A stretch of 64,000 nucleotides of DNA from Paracoccaceae bacterium (GTDB lineage: Bacteria; Pseudomonadota; Alphaproteobacteria; Rhodobacterales; Rhodobacteraceae), in the NCBI GenBank assembly GCA_029862205.1, contig JAOTXT010000005.1, positions 41,512 through 105,511 of the forward strand. Reading direction: 5' to 3'. The number at the start of each line of letters is the position of its first letter. The stretch's first letter is position 1. This document shows, piece by piece, positions 28,598-39,013 of the stretch. Both the position numbers and the translations under genes were made by a program. The notes beneath the pieces were generated by a model. The model was not told the origin of the DNA, did no database searches, and saw only the letters and a program-made list of their open reading frames with translations.

Positions 28598-28629
28598 CTA
28601 AAAGACCCGGGCTGGCAGGCGGCCCGGGT
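28598..28629 (-). terminator. Candidate terminator of glnK-amtB
   Basis: ACCCGGGC (28605-28612) pairs with GCCCGGGT (28622-28629) around a 9-base loop. Read on the minus strand the stem is followed by CTTTTAG, so it fits a rather weak terminator 47 bases after the amtB stop. Confidence 0.65.
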
Positions 28630-28675
28630 TGAGTTCGGAGGCGCCAAGGCAGCGCCCCCAGGGGAAAGCTGGTGG

Positions 28676-30016
28676 TCAGACGAACTGCGATCCCTTTCCG
28701 AACTCGGGATAGGCCTCTAGGCCCAGCTCGGCGGCATCCAATCCCTGCAATTCGTCCTCGGCGCTGACCCGGATGCCCATCGTGGCTTTCAGCACCAGCC
28801 AGAGCGCTCCGGTCGCCGCGAAGGTGAAGGCGCCGACAATCGCGATCGAGAGGATCTGGGTGCCAATTGATGCCTCACCGTTGGTCAGCACCACCGCGAT
28901 CGTGCCCCAGATACCGGCAAACAAGTGCACCGGGATCGCACCGACCACGTCATCGATCTTGCACCGGTCGAGGAACGGCACCGCGAAGACCACGATTAGG
29001 CCGCCGACCGCGCCGATCAGGGTTGCCGCGCCTAGGCTGGGCATCAGCGGCTCGGCGGTGATCGAGACCAGGCCCGCCAGGGCGCCGTTCAGCACCATGG
29101 TAAGATCGACCTTCCCGTAGACAAGCTGCGTCAGGATCATCGCCGCCACTGCGCCCCCGGCCGCGGCGGTGTTGGTGTTCGCGAAGATCCGGCTGATATC
29201 TGCGGCATCGCCGACCGATCCCAGAGCCAGCTGCGAGCCGCCGTTGAAACCGAACCAGCCAAGCCAAAGGATGAACGTGCCGAGTATCGCCAGCGGCAGG
29301 TTCGAGCCCGGCATCGGCAAGACCTGGCCGTCGCGGTACTTGCCCGTTCGGGCGCCGAGGATCAGGGCGCCGGACAGCGCCGCCCATCCGCCGACCGAAT
29401 GCACGACGGTCGAGCCGGCGAAGTCCAGAAAGCCCATCTGGTCGAGGAAACCGCCGCCCCATTTCCACGAGGCCTGGATCGGATAGATGATTCCGGTCAA
29501 CACCGCCGTGAAGATCAGGAACGGCCAGAGTTTGATTCGCTCGGCCAACGCGCCCGAAACAATCGAGGCGGTCGCGGCACAGAACATCAGCTGGAAAAAG
29601 AAATCCGATCCGGTGGCCGCATAATCGAGCGCATCCGCCGCGTCGGGCGCGACACCGACGGGTTCGAGCACCGCGGGCCCGATCGCGCCAATGATGCCAT
29701 CGATCATCCAAGCATCGCCCGGATACATCAGCAGATAACCGATGACGTAGTAGCCGAGCGCGGCGATGGCGAAGAGGCCCATGTTTTTGGTGCATTGCAT
29801 GGTGACGTTCTTCGAGCGCACCAGCCCGGCCTCGAGCATCGAAAAGCCGGCAGCCATCCACATGACCAGGAAGCCACCGATCAGGAATAGCAGCGTGTTG
29901 AAGACAAAGACCGAATGGGCCGGCACGGCGGCCGGGTCAGGGGCCTCCTGAGCCAATGCCGGCCCGGCCAGTAAGGCGGCGATGCCGCCCAGCGCAAGGG
30001 TGATTGGGTATCTCAT
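28676..30016 (-). CDS. amtB: Ammonium transporter AmtB
   Basis: Inner-membrane trimeric channel for ammonium. 446 residues with an N-terminal signal-like helix ending in GPALAQEAPD, then 11 membrane helices. The twin histidines of the pore are in STVVHSVGG and GAIPVHLFAG. The conserved periplasmic gate region is near FNTLLFLIGGFLVMWMAAGFSMLEAG. It sits 30 bases downstream of glnK, the usual pairing where GlnK blocks AmtB in nitrogen-replete cells. Transcription probably starts at the sigma-54-like promoter before glnK. Confidence 0.96.
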   Translation of the reverse strand: MRYPITLALGGIAALLAGPALAQEAPDPAAVPAHSVFVFNTLLFLIGGFLVMWMAAGFSMLEAGLVRSKNVTMQCTKNMGLFAIAALGYYVIGYLLMYPGDAWMIDGIIGAIGPAVLEPVGVAPDAADALDYAATGSDFFFQLMFCAATASIVSGALAERIKLWPFLIFTAVLTGIIYPIQASWKWGGGFLDQMGFLDFAGSTVVHSVGGWAALSGALILGARTGKYRDGQVLPMPGSNLPLAILGTFILWLGWFGFNGGSQLALGSVGDAADISRIFANTNTAAAGGAVAAMILTQLVYGKVDLTMVLNGALAGLVSITAEPLMPSLGAATLIGAVGGLIVVFAVPFLDRCKIDDVVGAIPVHLFAGIWGTIAVVLTNGEASIGTQILSIAIVGAFTFAATGALWLVLKATMGIRVSAEDELQGLDAAELGLEAYPEFGKGSQFV

Positions 30017-30046
30017 GACGTCTCTCGCTTCTGCTGTTTCTGGGGT

Positions 30047-30722
<676 letters not shown>

Positions 30723-32858
30723 GTGGCGGGCAGAAAAGAACCGAAGGCGCCAAGTTCGCGCCCCAAATCGGGTGGACCGAGCGCGCGGTCCGCCAAGGGC
30801 AACCGTGCGCCGGCTCGTGGTGCGAAGGCCGTGAAAAAGGGGCGCCGGGCAAGGAAGCGCGGTCTGATCCGCCGAATATGGGATTACGTCATCGGTGCCC
30901 TGGTCCGGCTCACCTGGCGCATCGCTTGGCGTGTGGGGCTGGTCGCACTGCTCGCGCTCGCCGCAATCACCGGCTTCTACTATGTGAAACTGCCGGCGCC
31001 CGAGAATCTTTTCGATGGGCGCGGCACCGGGTCGGTCACCATGCTCGACCGCGACGGCAATGTATTTGCCTGGCGCGGCGAGCAATATGGCGGTGAATTG
31101 AGCGTTACGGACGTCTCTCCGCATGTCATCCACGCCGTGATCGCCGCTGAGGACAAACGCTATTACAGCCATTTCGGCATCGATCCGATCGGCATCACCC
31201 GGGCCATTGTTGCCAATCTGCGTGCTGGACACGTTGTCCAGGGCGGTTCGACGCTCACGCAACAGGTGGCAAAGAACGTGTTCCTGACCGCCGAGCGCAA
31301 TATCGAGCGCAAGCTCAAGGAACTGCCCATGGCGCTGGCGCTGGAGCTGAAATACACCAAGGAGCAGATCCTCTCGATCTATCTGAACCGGGTCTATCTG
31401 GGGTCCGGCACTTATGGGTTCGAGGCGGCCAGCCAGCGGTATTTCGGGAAATCCGCGCGAGTGCTGAACCCAGCCGAGGCGGGGATGCTGGCGGGGCTTC
31501 TGCGCGCGCCGTCGCGCTATGCACCGACCAACGATCTTGGGCGCGCGCAGGGCCGGGCCAGCGTGATCATCCGGCTGATGGAGGAGCAGGGCTTTCTGAA
31601 CGAGAACCAGGTCGTGCAGGCATTGGCCGCGCCCGCCGGGCTTAGCCAGGCGGCGGCCGCGCGCGGCGGGGGTTATTTTGCCGATTGGGTGATGGAAACC
31701 GCGCCCGCCTATCTGGCCCGCGAAACCACCGAGGACGTGACCATCGCCACCACCTTTGATCCGAAGATCCAGAAAGCGGCCGAGGACGCGATGGCGTCGG
31801 TCTTCGAGGCCAAGGTCACCGAGGAGAGCGCCGCCCAGGCCGCGATCGTGGTGATGACACCCCAAGGGGACATTCGCGCAATGGTGGGCGGACACGCGCA
31901 GGGCGTCGGCCTGTTCAACCGCGCCACCCATGCCAAGCGCCAGACCGGCAGCGCCTTCAAGGCGGTGGTCTACGCTGCGGCGATGGAAGCGGGGATGAGT
32001 CCCATGGACATCGTCGACGACGCCCCGATCCGGATCGGCAACTGGTCGCCCGAGAACTACGACCGGTCCTATCGCGGCCCGGTCACCTTGACCGAGGCGC
32101 TCGCGAAGTCGATCAACACCGCCGCCGTCAGGGTGTCGGAACAGGCGGGGCAGGACCGGGTGCGTGATCTGGCGGCGCGGATGGGCCTGACCACGGAACT
32201 GGCGCCGGGGCCCGCGATCGCGCTCGGCACGTCCGAGGCGACGCTGATCGACATGACCGCGGTCTTCGCCACGATCGCCAACCGGGGACAGCGCGCCGAG
32301 CCGCGCGGAATTCGCGAGATCCGGCTGCGCGGCGAGGACAGGGCCTTGTTGCGCGACCGCGGCGAGGGTGGTGATCAGGTGATCTCGGAACGCAGCGCCG
32401 GGCTATTGACCTACATGCTGCGCGAAGTCGTCGAGAGCGGGACCGGTCGCCGTGCGCGCTTGCCCGGACGTGATGCGGCGGGAAAGACCGGCACCACCCA
32501 GGCCGCCCGCGATGCTTGGTTCATCGCGTTCACCGCCGATTACGTGATCGGTGTCTGGATGGGTAACGACGACAACACGCCGCTCAGGGGCGTTACCGGC
32601 GGCGGACTGCCGACGGAGATCTGGCGCGAGACCGCGATCCGCGTCCACCAGGGCGCGCCGCCGCGCCCGCTTTTCGTGCGCTATCCGACCGGCGATCCGG
32701 TCCTCGTCAGCGGCGTCAGTACCGGGCAGGGGGGCTCGGTGGTCGAACGTGTGTTCCGCGATGTGCTGCAGGGCCTCACCGGTGGCGACGGGGGCGGGCG
32801 CCAGCGCAAGCGTGGCGCGGATCCGGATTTCAGTCCGACGACGGCGGAGGACCGATAG
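30723..32858 (+). CDS. Class A penicillin-binding protein (PBP1A type)
   Basis: Bifunctional peptidoglycan glycosyltransferase/transpeptidase. The GTG at 30723 has an AGGAG ribosome site 7 bases upstream and gives 711 residues; ATG at 30612 or 30633 would add up to 37. A very basic cytoplasmic tail precedes one membrane helix (LVALLALAAITGFYYV). The glycosyltransferase domain has AAEDKRYYSHFGIDP with the catalytic Glu, and GGSTLTQQVAKN. The transpeptidase domain has SxxK as TGSAFK, and KTG as GKTGTTQAARDAWF. No OB insert as large as in E. coli PBP1a. Convergent with the DUF1330 gene. Confidence 0.92.
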   Translation: MAGRKEPKAPSSRPKSGGPSARSAKGNRAPARGAKAVKKGRRARKRGLIRRIWDYVIGALVRLTWRIAWRVGLVALLALAAITGFYYVKLPAPENLFDGRGTGSVTMLDRDGNVFAWRGEQYGGELSVTDVSPHVIHAVIAAEDKRYYSHFGIDPIGITRAIVANLRAGHVVQGGSTLTQQVAKNVFLTAERNIERKLKELPMALALELKYTKEQILSIYLNRVYLGSGTYGFEAASQRYFGKSARVLNPAEAGMLAGLLRAPSRYAPTNDLGRAQGRASVIIRLMEEQGFLNENQVVQALAAPAGLSQAAAARGGGYFADWVMETAPAYLARETTEDVTIATTFDPKIQKAAEDAMASVFEAKVTEESAAQAAIVVMTPQGDIRAMVGGHAQGVGLFNRATHAKRQTGSAFKAVVYAAAMEAGMSPMDIVDDAPIRIGNWSPENYDRSYRGPVTLTEALAKSINTAAVRVSEQAGQDRVRDLAARMGLTTELAPGPAIALGTSEATLIDMTAVFATIANRGQRAEPRGIREIRLRGEDRALLRDRGEGGDQVISERSAGLLTYMLREVVESGTGRRARLPGRDAAGKTGTTQAARDAWFIAFTADYVIGVWMGNDDNTPLRGVTGGGLPTEIWRETAIRVHQGAPPRPLFVRYPTGDPVLVSGVSTGQGGSVVERVFRDVLQGLTGGDGGGRQRKRGADPDFSPTTAEDR

Positions 32859-32887
32859 ATGATTTGTCCCGGCCAGGAACCGCCTGG

Positions 32888-33199
32888 TTACGTATCTTCG
32901 GGTTGCGGCCCGTCATAGCCCTCGATGACGATGATGTCCGCGATCCCGGCGCCGATCCGGTGGGCCATCGCCTCGGCGTAGTCAGGCGAGCGATAACAGG
33001 CCAGCGCAGTCTCATAGTCCTTGAATTCGATCACCACGTTGCGGGAGCGCGCCTCGCCCTCGACCGGATCGAACTGCCCGCCCCGCACCAGGAAACGCCC
33101 GCCGAACTTGGCGAAGGGCCGAGCATTCGCCTGGACATAATCCTTGTAGGCCTCCGGGTCGGTGACATCGACCCGGCCGATCCAATAGCCCTTTGCCAT
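32888..33199 (-). CDS. DUF1330 domain protein
   Basis: 103 residues from ATG 33199, which has a GGAGAGGGG ribosome site. MAKGYWIGRVDVTDPEAYKDYVQAN and GQFDPVEGEARSRNVVIEFKDYETALACYRSPDYAEA are typical of this small ferredoxin-like fold family (dimeric alpha-beta barrel). No catalytic function is established. It lies 44 bases after nadC on the same strand and is probably the last gene of the NAD operon; whether it works there is unknown. Confidence 0.9.
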   Translation of the reverse strand: MAKGYWIGRVDVTDPEAYKDYVQANARPFAKFGGRFLVRGGQFDPVEGEARSRNVVIEFKDYETALACYRSPDYAEAMAHRIGAGIADIIVIEGYDGPQPEDT

Positions 33200-33243
33200 G
33201 GCGCCCCTCTCCGTGATCATTCCAAGCCCAGACGCGAATCTGT

Positions 33244-34095
33244 CTAGTCGATATCCAGCCCCAGATCGAGGATTGGGCTGGAATGGGTCAGCCAACCGGC
33301 GGAGAGGTAGTGGACCCCGGTCTCGGCGATCGCGGGCGCGGTCTCGAGCGTGATGCGGCCCGAGGCCTCCAGGGTCAGCCGGCCGGCATTCATCGCCACC
33401 GCCTCGCGTAGCGCGTCCGGCGTCATGTTATCGAGCAGGACGTTGTCGGCGCCGTCCGTATCCAGCACCTGGGCAAGTTGAACGAGGGTGTCCACCTCGA
33501 TCTCGATCTTCAGCATATGTCCCGCGGCCGCGCGGGCGCGCTCCAGCACGGGGCCGATGCCGCCCGCCGCCGCGATGTGGTTGTCCTTGATCAGTATCGC
33601 GTCATCCAGGCCCCAACGGTGATTGCCGCCGCCGCCGGCCTTGATCGCGCGCTTCTCGAACATGCGCAGACCTGGCGTGGTCTTCCGGGTGCAAACGATG
33701 GTGGCCTGGGTATGAGCAATGGCGTCGGCGATGCGCCGGGTCGTGGATGCAATCCCGCTCATCCGGCAGGCGAAATTGAGTGCTACGCGCTCGGCGGCCA
33801 AAATTGCCCGCGCGGCGCCAGTGACGGCCAATAGCGTGTCGCCGTCCGCCAGCGGATCACCATCGGTCTTGGCGCGGGAGATCGAAAGCGTGGGGTCGAT
33901 CAGCTCGAAGGCCAGCGCCGCCGCATCGAGCCCGGCGGCCACCCCAGCCTCGCGCGCCCGCATGACCGCGTTGGTCTGGGTGCCGGCGGGGATCACCGCG
34001 TCCGAAGTCACGTCGCCGGCGCGGCCCAGATCCTCGATCAGCGCGGCACGGACCGCCGGCTCCAGCATCAGACGGGGCAACGGGGGCAGGGTCAT
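33244..34095 (-). CDS. nadC: Nicotinate-nucleotide pyrophosphorylase (quinolinate phosphoribosyltransferase)
   Basis: Converts quinolinate and PRPP to nicotinate mononucleotide, CO2 and PPi. 283 residues. EDLGRAGDVTSDAVIP is the N-terminal signature, ALNFACRMSGIAS and CTRKTTPGLRMFEKRAIKAGGG hold the substrate-binding Arg/Lys residues, and LIKDNH follows. The start ATG overlaps the nadB stop as ATGA. Third step in the nadA-nadB-nadC order, which encodes de novo NAD synthesis from aspartate. Confidence 0.96.
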   Translation of the reverse strand: MTLPPLPRLMLEPAVRAALIEDLGRAGDVTSDAVIPAGTQTNAVMRAREAGVAAGLDAAALAFELIDPTLSISRAKTDGDPLADGDTLLAVTGAARAILAAERVALNFACRMSGIASTTRRIADAIAHTQATIVCTRKTTPGLRMFEKRAIKAGGGGNHRWGLDDAILIKDNHIAAAGGIGPVLERARAAAGHMLKIEIEVDTLVQLAQVLDTDGADNVLLDNMTPDALREAVAMNAGRLTLEASGRITLETAPAIAETGVHYLSAGWLTHSSPILDLGLDID

Positions 34096-35675
34096 CAGGC
34101 AGCCTCCTGGGCTTGGTCACGGACGGCCAGGGCGTCAGCCAGGGTGATCCGAGTTTGATGCGCTTGCGCCGGATCGGTCTCGGGGAAATCGGCGCGCTGA
34201 TGGCCGCCCCGGCTTTCGCGGCGCCCGAGCGCGGCGGCGGCGATCAGGGTGGCCGAGGTCAGCATGTTCAGGAAACCCCGGCTCGACCCTTGGGTCTGGC
34301 GTTCGAGCCGGGCGATGGTGGCAAGCGCCGTGCGCAGCCCGGCCGCGCCGCGCTCGACACCCACATGGGCGGTCATGGTCTGGCGGAGTTCGGCCAATTC
34401 GCCCTCGGGCAGGACCCCGGTCTCTGGTGCCAGCGGCGGCAGGTCGACTTTGCCCGGGGCATGGCCGGTGCCTTGCCCGTTCAGCGCCCCGGCGATGCGC
34501 GCGCCAAAGACCACTGCTTCCAGAAGCGAATTCGAGGCCAGGCGGTTTGCGCCATGGAGCCCGGTGCAGGCGACCTCCCCCACCGCCCAAAGGCCATCGA
34601 GCGACGTCTCGCCGGTTTCGTCGGTCAGCACCCCGCCCATATGGTAGTGCTGGATCGGCGCCACCGGGATCGGTTGGGTTACCGGGTCGATTCCCGCTTC
34701 GGCACAATAGCCCGCAATGGTTGGAAAATGGGCGGCGAAATCGGCACCGATTGCCTGACGGGTGTCGAGAAAGACCTTGTGACCCGCGGCGATGTGCTGG
34801 TGGATGGCGCGGGCGACCACATCGCGCGGAGCGAGCTCGGCGTCCTGGTGGATCGCGGTCATGAACCGCGCGCCGGTCTCGTCGATCAGGACCGCGCCTT
34901 CGCCGCGCAGGGCCTCGGAGGCCAAGGGCGCCGGGTCGCGGTCAACCGCGATGCCAGTGGGGTGGAACTGGACGAATTCCGGATCGGCGATCACCGCGCC
35001 TGCGCGGGCCGCCATGCCGAGCCCCTGGCCGCGGACGCGCGCCGGGTTCGATGTCACGTGGTAAAGCCCGCCGATGCCGCCGGTCGCCAGCACCACGTCA
35101 GGCGCCCGGAACAGGATCGGCACCATCCAAGGATCCGAGACGAGGCGCGCAAAGACCCCGGCCACGCGGCCGCCGCTCAGCGCCAAATCATCGACGGCGA
35201 TCCCCTCGACCACCTGGATCGAGGGTGTGGCGCGCACCGCGGCAATCAGCGCCTGCATGATGGCGAAGCCCGCCCGGTCGCCCTTGACCCGGGCGACCCG
35301 GTGGGCGGAATGGGCGGCTTCGCGGGATTGGACGTAGTGGCCCTGGCCGTCCCGGTCGAACGGCGTGCCGAGCCCGGCCAGGTCCTCGACCCGCGCGGCG
35401 GCTTCGGCGGCAACCGAAGCGGCGATATCTGTGTCCACGGTGCCGGCGCCTGCCGCGACCGTGTCGGCCGCATGGGCGGCGGCGCTGTCATCCTTGGCAA
35501 GGGCCGCGGCGATGCCCCCCTGCGCCCAGGCACTTGAGGCTCCCTCACCAAGCGCCATGGGCGAAAGCACGGTCACTGGCCTGGGCGCCATCTTCAGTGC
35601 GGTAAACAGCCCCGCGAGCCCCGCGCCGACGATCAACGCGCCTTTGCAGTCGAAGATGGAGTCATGGGGGATCAT
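34095..35675 (-). CDS. nadB: L-aspartate oxidase
   Basis: FAD enzyme oxidising aspartate to iminoaspartate, the first NAD-specific step. 526 residues. The FAD turn is VGAGLAGLFTA near residues 17-27, and the active-site block is VQFHPTGIA followed by LASEALRGEGA. HYHMGGVLTDE and NRLASNSLLEAVVFG mark the succinate dehydrogenase/L-aspartate oxidase fold. It lies 51 bases downstream of nadA and overlaps nadC, so the three enzymes share one transcript under the palindrome upstream of nadA. Confidence 0.96.
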   Translation of the reverse strand: MIPHDSIFDCKGALIVGAGLAGLFTALKMAPRPVTVLSPMALGEGASSAWAQGGIAAALAKDDSAAAHAADTVAAGAGTVDTDIAASVAAEAAARVEDLAGLGTPFDRDGQGHYVQSREAAHSAHRVARVKGDRAGFAIMQALIAAVRATPSIQVVEGIAVDDLALSGGRVAGVFARLVSDPWMVPILFRAPDVVLATGGIGGLYHVTSNPARVRGQGLGMAARAGAVIADPEFVQFHPTGIAVDRDPAPLASEALRGEGAVLIDETGARFMTAIHQDAELAPRDVVARAIHQHIAAGHKVFLDTRQAIGADFAAHFPTIAGYCAEAGIDPVTQPIPVAPIQHYHMGGVLTDETGETSLDGLWAVGEVACTGLHGANRLASNSLLEAVVFGARIAGALNGQGTGHAPGKVDLPPLAPETGVLPEGELAELRQTMTAHVGVERGAAGLRTALATIARLERQTQGSSRGFLNMLTSATLIAAAALGRRESRGGHQRADFPETDPAQAHQTRITLADALAVRDQAQEAA

Positions 35676-35726
35676 GACGAGCGCCTTGGAAAAGAATGCC
35701 CCGGCCGAACTACGGTGGAGGCGGGA

Positions 35727-36788
35727 TCAGTGCTTCCGCTCCTTCAGCGCGATCATCGCTTCGACGGCGGCCCGGGCCGGTTCCAGGTATTCCTTCTTAA
35801 CTGTCACCTCCTCGGTCATGGTATGCAGCGACCAGAGGATGTTCTCGAGCGTGATCCGCTTCATGTGCGGGCAGATATTGCAGGGGCGGATGAACTCGGT
35901 CTCTGGCAGCTCGGCGGCGACGTTGTCGGACATCGAGCACTCGGTGACCATCACCACCTTGGCCGGCTTGTTCTTGCGCACCCAGCCGATCATGCCCGAG
36001 GTCGAGCCGGAGAAATCGGCCTCCTCTATCACGTCCGGCGGGCATTCCGGATGGGCGATGATGACGATGCCCGGATTGGCCTCGCGATAGGCGCGCAACT
36101 CCTCGGGCGTGAACCGCTCGTGCACCATGCAGGTGCCCTCCCACCAGACGATCCGTTTGGTGGATTGGGCGGCGATGTTGCGGGCCAGGAAACCGTCAGG
36201 CGTCATGATCACCGTGTCGCCGGGCATCGCCTCGACCACTTCCAGCGCATTGGCGGACGTGCAGCAGATGTCGGAAGCCGCCTTCACCTCGGCGGTGGTG
36301 TTGACGTAGCTCACCACCTTGGCGCCCGGATACTGGGCGCGCATCCCCTCGACGTCTTTGGCGGTGATCGAGGAGGCCAGCGAGCAGCCCGCCCGGGAAT
36401 CCGGGATCAGCACGGTCTTTTTCGGGTTCAGGATCTTCGAGGTCTCGGCCATGAAATGGACGCCGCACTGGATGATCACCTGGTTCGGAACCTTGGTGGC
36501 CTCGATGGCGAGCTGCAGGGAGTCGCCGGCGAAATCGGCCACGCCGTGAAAGATCTCGGGCGTCATGTAATTGTGCGCCAGGATCACCGCGTCGCGCTCG
36601 GCCTTGAGTCGTTCGATCGCGCGGATGTAGGGGGCGAAACCAGCCCAATCGACCTCCGGGATGATCCGGCTGACCCGCGCATAGCGGTCCGCCGTGTCCT
36701 TGGCCGCGGTCATTGACGGCGCCAGTTCATAAGTGGCGGCCAGTTCGGAGCGGGCTTGGTCCATAGGCGTGGTGGCGTTGATCAGCAT
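35727..36788 (-). CDS. nadA: Quinolinate synthase
   Basis: [4Fe-4S] enzyme condensing iminoaspartate with dihydroxyacetone phosphate. 353 residues. Expected cluster cysteines appear in [11 protein letters not shown], in the double-Cys stretch [14 protein letters not shown] and in [22 protein letters not shown] and AHPECPPDV are substrate-site motifs. It is first of nadA-nadB-nadC-DUF1330. A perfect 8+3+8 palindrome lies 23 bases before the start, overlapping the predicted -10, so repression by an NAD-responsive regulator is likely. Confidence 0.95.
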   Translation of the reverse strand: MLINATTPMDQARSELAATYELAPSMTAAKDTADRYARVSRIIPEVDWAGFAPYIRAIERLKAERDAVILAHNYMTPEIFHGVADFAGDSLQLAIEATKVPNQVIIQCGVHFMAETSKILNPKKTVLIPDSRAGCSLASSITAKDVEGMRAQYPGAKVVSYVNTTAEVKAASDICCTSANALEVVEAMPGDTVIMTPDGFLARNIAAQSTKRIVWWEGTCMVHERFTPEELRAYREANPGIVIIAHPECPPDVIEEADFSGSTSGMIGWVRKNKPAKVVMVTECSMSDNVAAELPETEFIRPCNICPHMKRITLENILWSLHTMTEEVTVKKEYLEPARAAVEAMIALKERKH

Positions 36789-36810
36789 CGCGGGGCCCTC
36801 CCCAATTGAT

Positions 36811-36855
36811 TATGCTCATATTGAGCATATATAGTGTCCGAAAAAACGCGCACAA
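36811..36855 (-). promoter_or_regulatory. nadA promoter with overlapping palindromic operator
   Basis: The inverted repeat TATGCTCA-TAT-TGAGCATA (36811-36829) is perfect. On the minus strand a TTGTGC (36855-36850) and TATATA (36833-36828), spaced 16 bases, form a promoter whose -10 overlaps the upper arm. NAD synthesis operons of alphaproteobacteria are often repressed by NadQ- or NrtR-type regulators; which one binds here is not shown. Confidence 0.7.
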
Positions 36856-37017
36856 GGGCGCGTGGTGTCTGCCGACCGGGGATTTTTGGCAAGGGAGAGG
36901 GATAGGAGTCAAGTGCGTAGTCATTAAACCTTCAAATAGCTTGTGGCTTCCGCGCTTAAGGTAAGGCGGTAGTCTGCGTTTGGGGCTTCCAAATCAACTG
37001 CCTTCGGCTCGAGATAT

Positions 37018-38282
37018 TCAATGATCGGTCGATCTGTCAGCTCTTATTTGCCGCTCAAGATATGCGGAGTAGCAAGATAAGGCGACGCAGATGAGCAAGA
37101 AAAATATCGCGATGACCGCGAATACCTCCCATAGGATGCCGGTCCAAGTCGAGTCTGCGCGGATTGGGCTGATAAGGCTGATCGGGCCGATAATCCCGAT
37201 CATCGACACCAGAGTTGTGTCCTTAAACGTTTAAGTGGCGGCCATGAGGATTCGGGGCTGCGAGAGCTTCAAAACCTGTGGCAGGATGACCAGCCGCATC
37301 GCGTCGCAATAGCCTAACCCCAACGCCGCCGCCGCTTCATATTGACCGCGAGCGATCGCCGCAAATCCGCCGCGAATTGCCTCGGCGACATAAACGCCGG
37401 AAGGCAAGGTAACTACAAGAGCTGCGCGTAAGAAAAAATCAAAAAGTATAACAATTTCAAGTGGTGGAGTGTAGGTAAGCAAAACAAACGACGCGAATAA
37501 CAAGATGAGAAGCGGAACCCCGCGCACGAACTCGATGAACGCCACGCAAAGCGATCTGAAAACAATCATCGATGACCGCCGCCCCAGCTCCAAGAGAATG
37601 CCGATCGGAACTGCGGCGGCGATTCCGGTGACAGCAACAATTATTGTCAGGAGAAAGCCGCCGAGTTTTGTGCTTTCGACCGAACCGAGATGCGTGAATT
37701 TGGTCGAAGGAAATTCGGCCCACGCGGATTTCATCCCGTCTTTCGTTGAGATGTCCAGGCCGGCAGCCCTCGCCAGCTCTTTGATCAGATCTTCGTTTGT
37801 CTGCTCGGCGACCCCCAGATCAGGGCATAACCGACGAAAGGATAGATCGCGGAAAACCACAGCAGGCGCCGTGGCAGTCGGTTGATCAGAATAGGCGCAA
37901 GGGCGACCAACAACAGAATGAAGGCAACAATCGGTCGCCAGTAAAGATCTGGCGGGTAGAAGCCGAAGACGAGAAGCTCGAGCCGGTCGTTCAGGAAAGC
38001 CCAACAGGCACCGTGCGCAGCCTCGCCGTGGACGGCGATGACGATTTGCCGACACTCTTCGAACGAAGTCGCATTCCAGACCCCCTTGAAGAAAGCCCAA
38101 TCAACGACCGGCAACATCAGCAATAGGATTGCAGCGATCGAGATCAGCGTGAATAAACTGTTGGTGAAGCCATTGAACAGGTTCTCTCTTAGCCATCGGA
38201 TCACACCGCGCTCGGAAGTGGGTGGCGCCGACGGTGCTATCAGAGAGGCCGCAACAAACGAGGTCTTGCGATAGTCGCTCAT
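37018..38282 (-). pseudogene. Decayed amino-acid ABC transporter permease (AapM/BztC type)
   Basis: Reading leftward, the first frame opens at 38282 and has N-terminal permease sequence including GACWAFLNDRLELLVFGFYPP and WRPIVAF. It breaks at a C5 run (37812-37816); inserting one G on the coding strand restores WGVAEQTNEDLI. The second frame holds the permease core (GIAAAVPIGILLELGRRS, FIEFVRGVPLLILLF, RGQYEAAAALGLGY). An in-frame TAA at 37231-37233 interrupts it, yet the same frame continues TFKDTTLVSMIGIIG to 37018. Two lesions, lower GC than the neighbours and no partner subunits nearby indicate a dead gene. Confidence 0.85.
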
Positions 38283-38530
38283 GAACGAGGTCTGTCGAAA
38301 TGCTCAAACTTAGATTTCATCCTTGAAGGCTAAAGCCTCCAGATCGGCTTCTTCAATCAATTCTCGCCTCTGTCTCACGCCTGCCACAGCTAAATCACAG
38401 CCGCAGGAGGGCGGAGTCGCCAATGTCACGAGCCAGCCGGACCGCCGCGCGAATTGTCGCTTTTGAAATGGTCAAGATTCGCTCAGCCGAGTAGAATTGA
38501 TGACCGCGATACACTTTCAGAGGACCCCTC

Positions 38531-38995
38531 ATGGTCGAGAGAGCGTTGATCCCAGGCCGGCTCGATCCGGCGACGCAGACCCAGACAGAAGCCCCCGCCG
38601 ACCGGGTCTTCCTGCGCAATTTCGTGCGGGAGATCGAGATCGGCGCCTATCGCGAAGAGGTCGGCGTCACCCAAAAGGTGCGTTTCGACGTGGTCTTGGA
38701 AGTCACCCGCAACACCGCCCATATCGACGACCGGGTGGGCCGGGTGATCAACTACGACGATCTGATCGAGGCAATCGAGAGCCTGATCGCCGGGCCGCGG
38801 ATTAATCTCCTAGAGACTTTTGCCGAACGGTTGGCGCAGTTATGCCTGATCGACCCGCGCGCGCGGCGCGTGCACATCCGGATCGAAAAGCTCGACCGGC
38901 TCGAAGGCGGCGCAACGCTCGGCTGCGAGATCACGCGGGACCGGACGCCGGAGTCGAACGAGAAGGTCTGGTCGCTGGCCGCGGAGCTGAAGTAG
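38531..38995 (+). CDS. folB: Dihydroneopterin aldolase family protein
   Basis: Splits dihydroneopterin to 6-hydroxymethyl-dihydropterin in folate synthesis. 154 residues with a 30-residue N-terminal extension before VREIEIGAYREEVGVTQKVRFDVVLEV. INYDDLIEAIESL and NLLETFAERLAQL contain the conserved Tyr and Glu positions. RIEKLDRLEGGATLGCEI holds the Lys expected at the active site. Flanked by the decayed permease (left) and a convergent oxidoreductase (right). Alphaproteobacteria may have more than one FolB-like gene, so a broader pterin role is possible. Confidence 0.85.
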   Translation: MVERALIPGRLDPATQTQTEAPADRVFLRNFVREIEIGAYREEVGVTQKVRFDVVLEVTRNTAHIDDRVGRVINYDDLIEAIESLIAGPRINLLETFAERLAQLCLIDPRARRVHIRIEKLDRLEGGATLGCEITRDRTPESNEKVWSLAAELK

Positions 38996-39013
38996 GGCGG
39001 GGTGAGCCCCGCT

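Noticed and set aside
38395..38619. 74-residue minus-strand frame overlapping the folB start
   Set aside because: The tail looks protein-like but the first half lies antisense to folB, has no ribosome site and I cannot assign it. At most a relic of the decayed region.
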